Shown one piece after another: positions 40,785 to 43,686 of a stretch of DNA of 43,686 nucleotides; position 1 is the first letter of the stretch, and the number at the start of each line of letters is the position of its first letter. Below the pieces are notes generated by a model. The model did not search any database. It saw only the letters and a list, made by a program, of their open reading frames with translations, and had not been told where the DNA came from. Location: positions 577-44,262 of the forward strand of contig DEHD01000024.1 in the NCBI GenBank assembly GCA_002351725.1. The letters are read 5' to 3'. The position numbers and the translations under genes were made by a program. The stretch comes from Prevotella sp. UBA2809. GTDB lineage: Bacteria > Bacteroidota > Bacteroidia > Bacteroidales > Bacteroidaceae.

Positions 40785-43231
40785 TCTACCGTATAACCGT
40801 AATTAATAGACGAAAATATGCGACAGCGGTAAAGAGTCGCGAAGAGTTTCTGGCACTGCGCGATAGCAGCGAGAACTTGGCCAATTTGGCTAAAGCCCGA
40901 CAGGGTGATGAGGCGGCAAAGCGTAACCTTGTGCAGTTTGCATATAACCTTGGCCATGTTGACGGACTGATAGCTGGATGCAAGAGCATCGGCAGCTTCT
41001 TTTTTCATGACATCGACTGCTACGATATGTCTGATGGCGGAAGTAAGATGGCTGATGTAATTCTATCGAAGAAAGACGAGATTGGCTTGATGATGCTGGA
41101 GCGCAGTGCCAGCGGTGGATGGCATTTGGTGTGCAAGCGAGTGCCCGGCACTACCATCTTGGAGAACCAGGTACGTGTAGCGTGTGCGCTTAAATTGGGC
41201 GATATGGACAATAACGCTCGTGATTTGCAGAGGGTGGTGTTTGGAACGAGTGGGTCGGCTGAAGATTTGATTTATCTTGACAATAGTCTGTTTGATGAAC
41301 CGATGAGCGCGGAGGAGTGTGAGGCGGAGTACGTGCGGTTGAAAGAGCGCGAACGCAATGGTGAAGAACAATTGCCTCCTGGCGCCAAGAAGGCCAATAA
41401 GCATTATCGTCCGTGGGAAGATTTGCATGATGTGCGCGAGGGGCATGACAGGGGACAGGGCCCAGTCACATTCTGTGACAGGTACCAGTCCCCAGTCATG
41501 CCAGTCACAGCAAACCAGTCCCCAGTCATGCCAGTCATGCAATACCCCGATAACTATCATGGGATACCGTTTACGGAGATTTTGAAGAAGTATTGGGAGT
41601 TGAATAATGGCGGGTTTGAGCCTAATGTGGGGGACAGGGATACGTTGACATTCCAGTTGGCGAGCGACTTGAGGCACATCTGCGGGCGGAGTGCGGAATG
41701 GCTTGATCAGGTGATACCGTGCTATGACGGGTTCCCGATAGAGGAGAAACGTCAGAAAATAGCCAATGCTCTTAAATCCAGCTACGAAGGTATGCCGGGA
41801 CGCTTGAAAACTGTGTTGGATGCGCTGGAAGGTAGAACGCCTGAAAAAGAGAGCCCTCAACCAACCTATACACTTGACCCAAGCGAACCAAGCTCTGAGT
41901 TGTCTAAGATTTTCGCCAGCAAAACGCCGCCCGCGATTCCTGATAAGCGCCCCAAACTGGTAGACGCGGTGTTGTGCAACACGCCGCAGAAGTATAAGGC
42001 TACTGTGGCTCAGGCTATGTTCCCCGGACTGATGGCGTATCCCAAGAACCTTAGTTTTGTGTATATCGACAATCAGGTGCGCGAACTGCGTGCCAACTGC
42101 CTGATAGTGGCTGGAACAGGCTCGGGTAAAGACTCTTGTACCAAACAACCGCTGGCTCATCTCATTGCAGATATGAAGGCTCGCGACGAGGAGAACCGCA
42201 GGCGACTGAAGGAGTTTAACGACGAGTATAACTCGAAGGCGGCCAACAAGCAGAAACCTCAGCGCCCTGCCGACTTGATTATCCAGACCATCAAGAGCGA
42301 TATAACCAAGGCTGCCCTTGTTCAGCGAATGGACGAGGCACAAGGCGCGCCGCTTTATGTGCGCATAAACGAGCTGGAACAGTGGGATAAGATTGAGGGA
42401 GCATCAGGTCGTGGCAACCAGTTTACTACGCTGAAGCTATGCGACGACGAGGGTAACGACTACGGAACCGACCGTGCTGGTACTCAGAGCGTTACAGGCT
42501 CGGGCAGTCTGCATCTGAACTGGAATGCCAACACCACAACGGCCAAGGCCATCAAGTATTTCCGCTATGTGCTGACCGACGGTCCTATCTCGCGCCTGTG
42601 TCTGGCTACAATCCCAGAGGAAGAGGTGGGTGCAGAGATTTCGGTGTTTGGTACGTACGGAGAGAAGTACGATGCTGCGCTTAAGCCCTATATCGAAAAC
42701 TTGAAATCGGCCACAGGCGTGATTGACTGCAAGGAGGCTAAGAAGTTGGCGCGAAAGCTTAAGGATGAATGTGCAGATTTTGCACGTTTATCTCAAGACA
42801 GAGTGTTCGACAACCTGTCGCATCGTGCCTTAGTGATAGCATTCCGCAAAGCATGTATGCTATATGCAGCCAACGGCATGAAGTGGGAAAAATCGATTGA
42901 GACGTTTTGCCGCTGGAGCCTCTATTACGACCTCTATATTAAGATGACGATATTTGGCGATCTGATTCGTCATGCTGACGACGACATTCCTACATCAAAA
43001 CGTGGCCCTCAGAGTTTGTTGGCTCTGTTGCCTGCCGAGTTTACAGTAGAGGATGCAAGGCGCGTACGTCTGCAACAAGGCATGGACGCAGAGCATACCC
43101 TCACAATGATACGAAATTGGAAAAGTCGCCATTTTGTGTATCAAATATCAGATATCAGTTTTAAAAAATCAACATTAACAAAGAAAAATGGAACAGATAA
43201 TTCAGTTAAATGCAAATGCAAAATTGAGTGA
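40781..43231 (+). CDS. BT4734-type primase-helicase (VirE_N/PriCT/DUF3987)
   Basis: An 816-residue protein with three parts. Residues ~1-190: AEP-type primase, with Asp77 and Asp79 in FFHDIDCYD, His115 in SGGWHLVCKR and the block RVVFGTSGSAEDLIYLD. Residues ~255-345: a PriCT-like helical region (GIPFTEILKKYWELNNGGFE, SAEWLDQVIPCYDGFP). Residues ~390-800: a DUF3987 helicase-like ATPase, Walker A AGTGSGKDSC with Lys450, then IINELEQW-type Walker B region (YVRINELEQWDKIEG). The linker near 225-255 carries a QSPVMPV repeat. It should prime and unwind DNA for a replicon of unknown nature. It overlaps the OB-fold gene by 4 bases and the M15 gene by 44. Confidence 0.9.
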   Translation: MIYRITVINRRKYATAVKSREEFLALRDSSENLANLAKARQGDEAAKRNLVQFAYNLGHVDGLIAGCKSIGSFFFHDIDCYDMSDGGSKMADVILSKKDEIGLMMLERSASGGWHLVCKRVPGTTILENQVRVACALKLGDMDNNARDLQRVVFGTSGSAEDLIYLDNSLFDEPMSAEECEAEYVRLKERERNGEEQLPPGAKKANKHYRPWEDLHDVREGHDRGQGPVTFCDRYQSPVMPVTANQSPVMPVMQYPDNYHGIPFTEILKKYWELNNGGFEPNVGDRDTLTFQLASDLRHICGRSAEWLDQVIPCYDGFPIEEKRQKIANALKSSYEGMPGRLKTVLDALEGRTPEKESPQPTYTLDPSEPSSELSKIFASKTPPAIPDKRPKLVDAVLCNTPQKYKATVAQAMFPGLMAYPKNLSFVYIDNQVRELRANCLIVAGTGSGKDSCTKQPLAHLIADMKARDEENRRRLKEFNDEYNSKAANKQKPQRPADLIIQTIKSDITKAALVQRMDEAQGAPLYVRINELEQWDKIEGASGRGNQFTTLKLCDDEGNDYGTDRAGTQSVTGSGSLHLNWNANTTTAKAIKYFRYVLTDGPISRLCLATIPEEEVGAEISVFGTYGEKYDAALKPYIENLKSATGVIDCKEAKKLARKLKDECADFARLSQDRVFDNLSHRALVIAFRKACMLYAANGMKWEKSIETFCRWSLYYDLYIKMTIFGDLIRHADDDIPTSKRGPQSLLALLPAEFTVEDARRVRLQQGMDAEHTLTMIRNWKSRHFVYQISDISFKKSTLTKKNGTDNSVKCKCKIE
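41484..41540 (+). repeat. Coding minisatellite in the primase linker
   Basis: ACCAGTCCCCAGTCATGCCA occurs twice (about 41484-41503 and 41514-41533), 30 bases apart, and a palindrome CAGTCACA-TTC-TGTGAC lies just upstream. The units are in frame and encode QSPVMPV twice. Confidence 0.8.
43138..43162 (+). repeat. Third copy of the 25-bp heptad repeat
   Basis: Identical over all 25 bases to the left arm at 34822-34846 (TATCAAATATCAGATATCAG core). It lies inside the end of the primase gene, coding VYQISDISF, 26 bases before the M15 ATG, in the same orientation as the left arm. Confidence 0.9.
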
Positions 43232-43640
43232 GCATTTCACTCTGGGCGAGATGACCGCATCAAGCCACAAAGAAGTTTATAACATCCCATCGCACGAGGC
43301 GATTGCAAATCTCACTAACCTTTGCGGATGGCTGGAAGTTCTGCGCTCGCGCGCAGGAGCTCCGATAATCATCAACAGCGGCTACCGATCGCCGCAGTTG
43401 AATAAGAAGATAGGTGGCGTGCCAACCAGCAACCACCTTACTGGGTGTGCGGTGGATATCCGGGTGGAGAATATGGAACAACTCATCCGCTATGCGGCTA
43501 TCCTGCTCGACATCAGCAACGAAACGCACCAAGACTTTGACGAACTGCTGATAGAGAAGAATCGCTACGGTGCCATCTGGCTGCACTTCGCGGTGCGGCC
43601 ATCCAATAATCGCCGCTCTCTATTATTCATTAATTGTTAA
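43188..43640 (+). CDS. M15-family D-Ala-D-Ala carboxypeptidase-like protein
   Basis: A 150-residue protein without a signal peptide. Zinc ligands are in place for the Peptidase_M15_3 group: His83 and Asp90 in SNHLTGCAVDI and His133 in WLHFAV; SGYRSPQLNKKIGG precedes them. The N-terminal LSEHFTLGEMTASSHKEVYN is typical of phage endolysin-like members. It should cut peptidoglycan cross-bridge peptides. In Bacteroidales such a hydrolase, or an amidase, accompanies the smalltalk/HU/primase genes. The first 44 bases overlap the primase gene. The last 46 bases of the window after it hold only a short CCAAG-AAA-CTTGG hairpin. Confidence 0.9.
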   Translation: MEQIIQLNANAKLSEHFTLGEMTASSHKEVYNIPSHEAIANLTNLCGWLEVLRSRAGAPIIINSGYRSPQLNKKIGGVPTSNHLTGCAVDIRVENMEQLIRYAAILLDISNETHQDFDELLIEKNRYGAIWLHFAVRPSNNRRSLLFINC

Positions 43641-43686
43641 AAAAACACCAAGAAACTTGGAAGTTATACCTGTTGGCGGAATTAAT

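Noticed and set aside
41063..42343. Long antisense open frame (426 codons) across the primase gene
   Set aside because: It lies wholly opposite a gene with clear catalytic motifs, its translation has no recognisable domain and an odd composition, and it lacks a promoter. It is a by-product of codon choice in the primase gene.
43120..43231. Frameshift or truncation at the C-terminus of the primase
   Set aside because: The frame runs past the repeat and overlaps the M15 gene, which looked like damage. However, RNWKSRHFVYQISDISFKK fits the usual Trp/Arg-rich end of the family, so only the final ~20 residues may be extra.

Overview
The window reads as a chromosomal segment of a Bacteroidales bacterium, most likely Prevotella or a close relative (Segatella/Xylanibacter type). 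The reasons are: nearly every gene or operon is preceded by the Bacteroidota -7 box TAnnTTTG (mostly TATCTTTG or TACCTTTG); Shine-Dalgarno sites are largely absent; there is a SusC/SusD polysaccharide utilization locus; lipoproteins carry acidic residues after the lipobox Cys; one amylase ends in a Prevotella-style WYTLTGQ...GLYIHNGKKVVVR tail; and the HU-like, smalltalk and BT4734-type primase genes belong to families typical of this order. No tRNA, rRNA, CRISPR array, transposase or integrase was seen.

Layout. 1-9.0 kb: the tail of an upstream gene, a phosphate-selective-type porin, then an envelope operon (Sel1 repeat protein, VTC polyphosphate polymerase-like enzyme, DUF4956 membrane protein, DUF2490 beta-barrel, Cthe_2159-type lipoprotein). 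A second transcription unit follows: another Cthe_2159-type lipoprotein plus a LytS/LytTR two-component pair. 9.0-16.2 kb: metabolic and stress genes (Gfo/Idh oxidoreductase, MsrA, GNAT, GH43, a membrane 4Fe-4S protein, an OhrR-type MarR regulator, a TIGR02757 protein, a STAS-kinase fusion and a thiol glutathione peroxidase). The OhrR-type gene and the peroxidase gene share almost identical promoters with twin palindromic operators spaced exactly 36 bp apart, which indicates a peroxide regulon.

16.2-33.9 kb: a carbohydrate locus. A DUF6377 regulator, GH29 fucosidase and GH2 beta-galactosidase run leftward. GH97, SusC, SusD, a SusE/F-like lipoprotein with two CBM26-like modules, and two paralogous GH13 amylases run rightward. 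The rightward arm is a starch/alpha-glucan system: glycan is bound and cut at the surface, oligosaccharides are imported by SusCD, and GH97 finishes them in the periplasm.

33.9-43.7 kb: accessory, mobile-element-like DNA. It holds a 33-aa smalltalk protein and an HU-like protein (leftward), an SLC13/TrkA-C permease, a RhuM protein, two unrecognised genes sharing an NYNAHV motif, a Rha/KilAC-type regulator, a 54-aa unannotated ORF, a small OB-fold-like protein, an AEP primase-helicase and an M15 peptidase. A 25-bp heptad repeat occurs three times here: two inverted copies surround a perfect 34-bp AT palindrome in the 506-bp gap next to the HU gene, and one copy lies in the end of the primase gene. 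This replication-like module and its repeats are the best candidate for an undescribed system.
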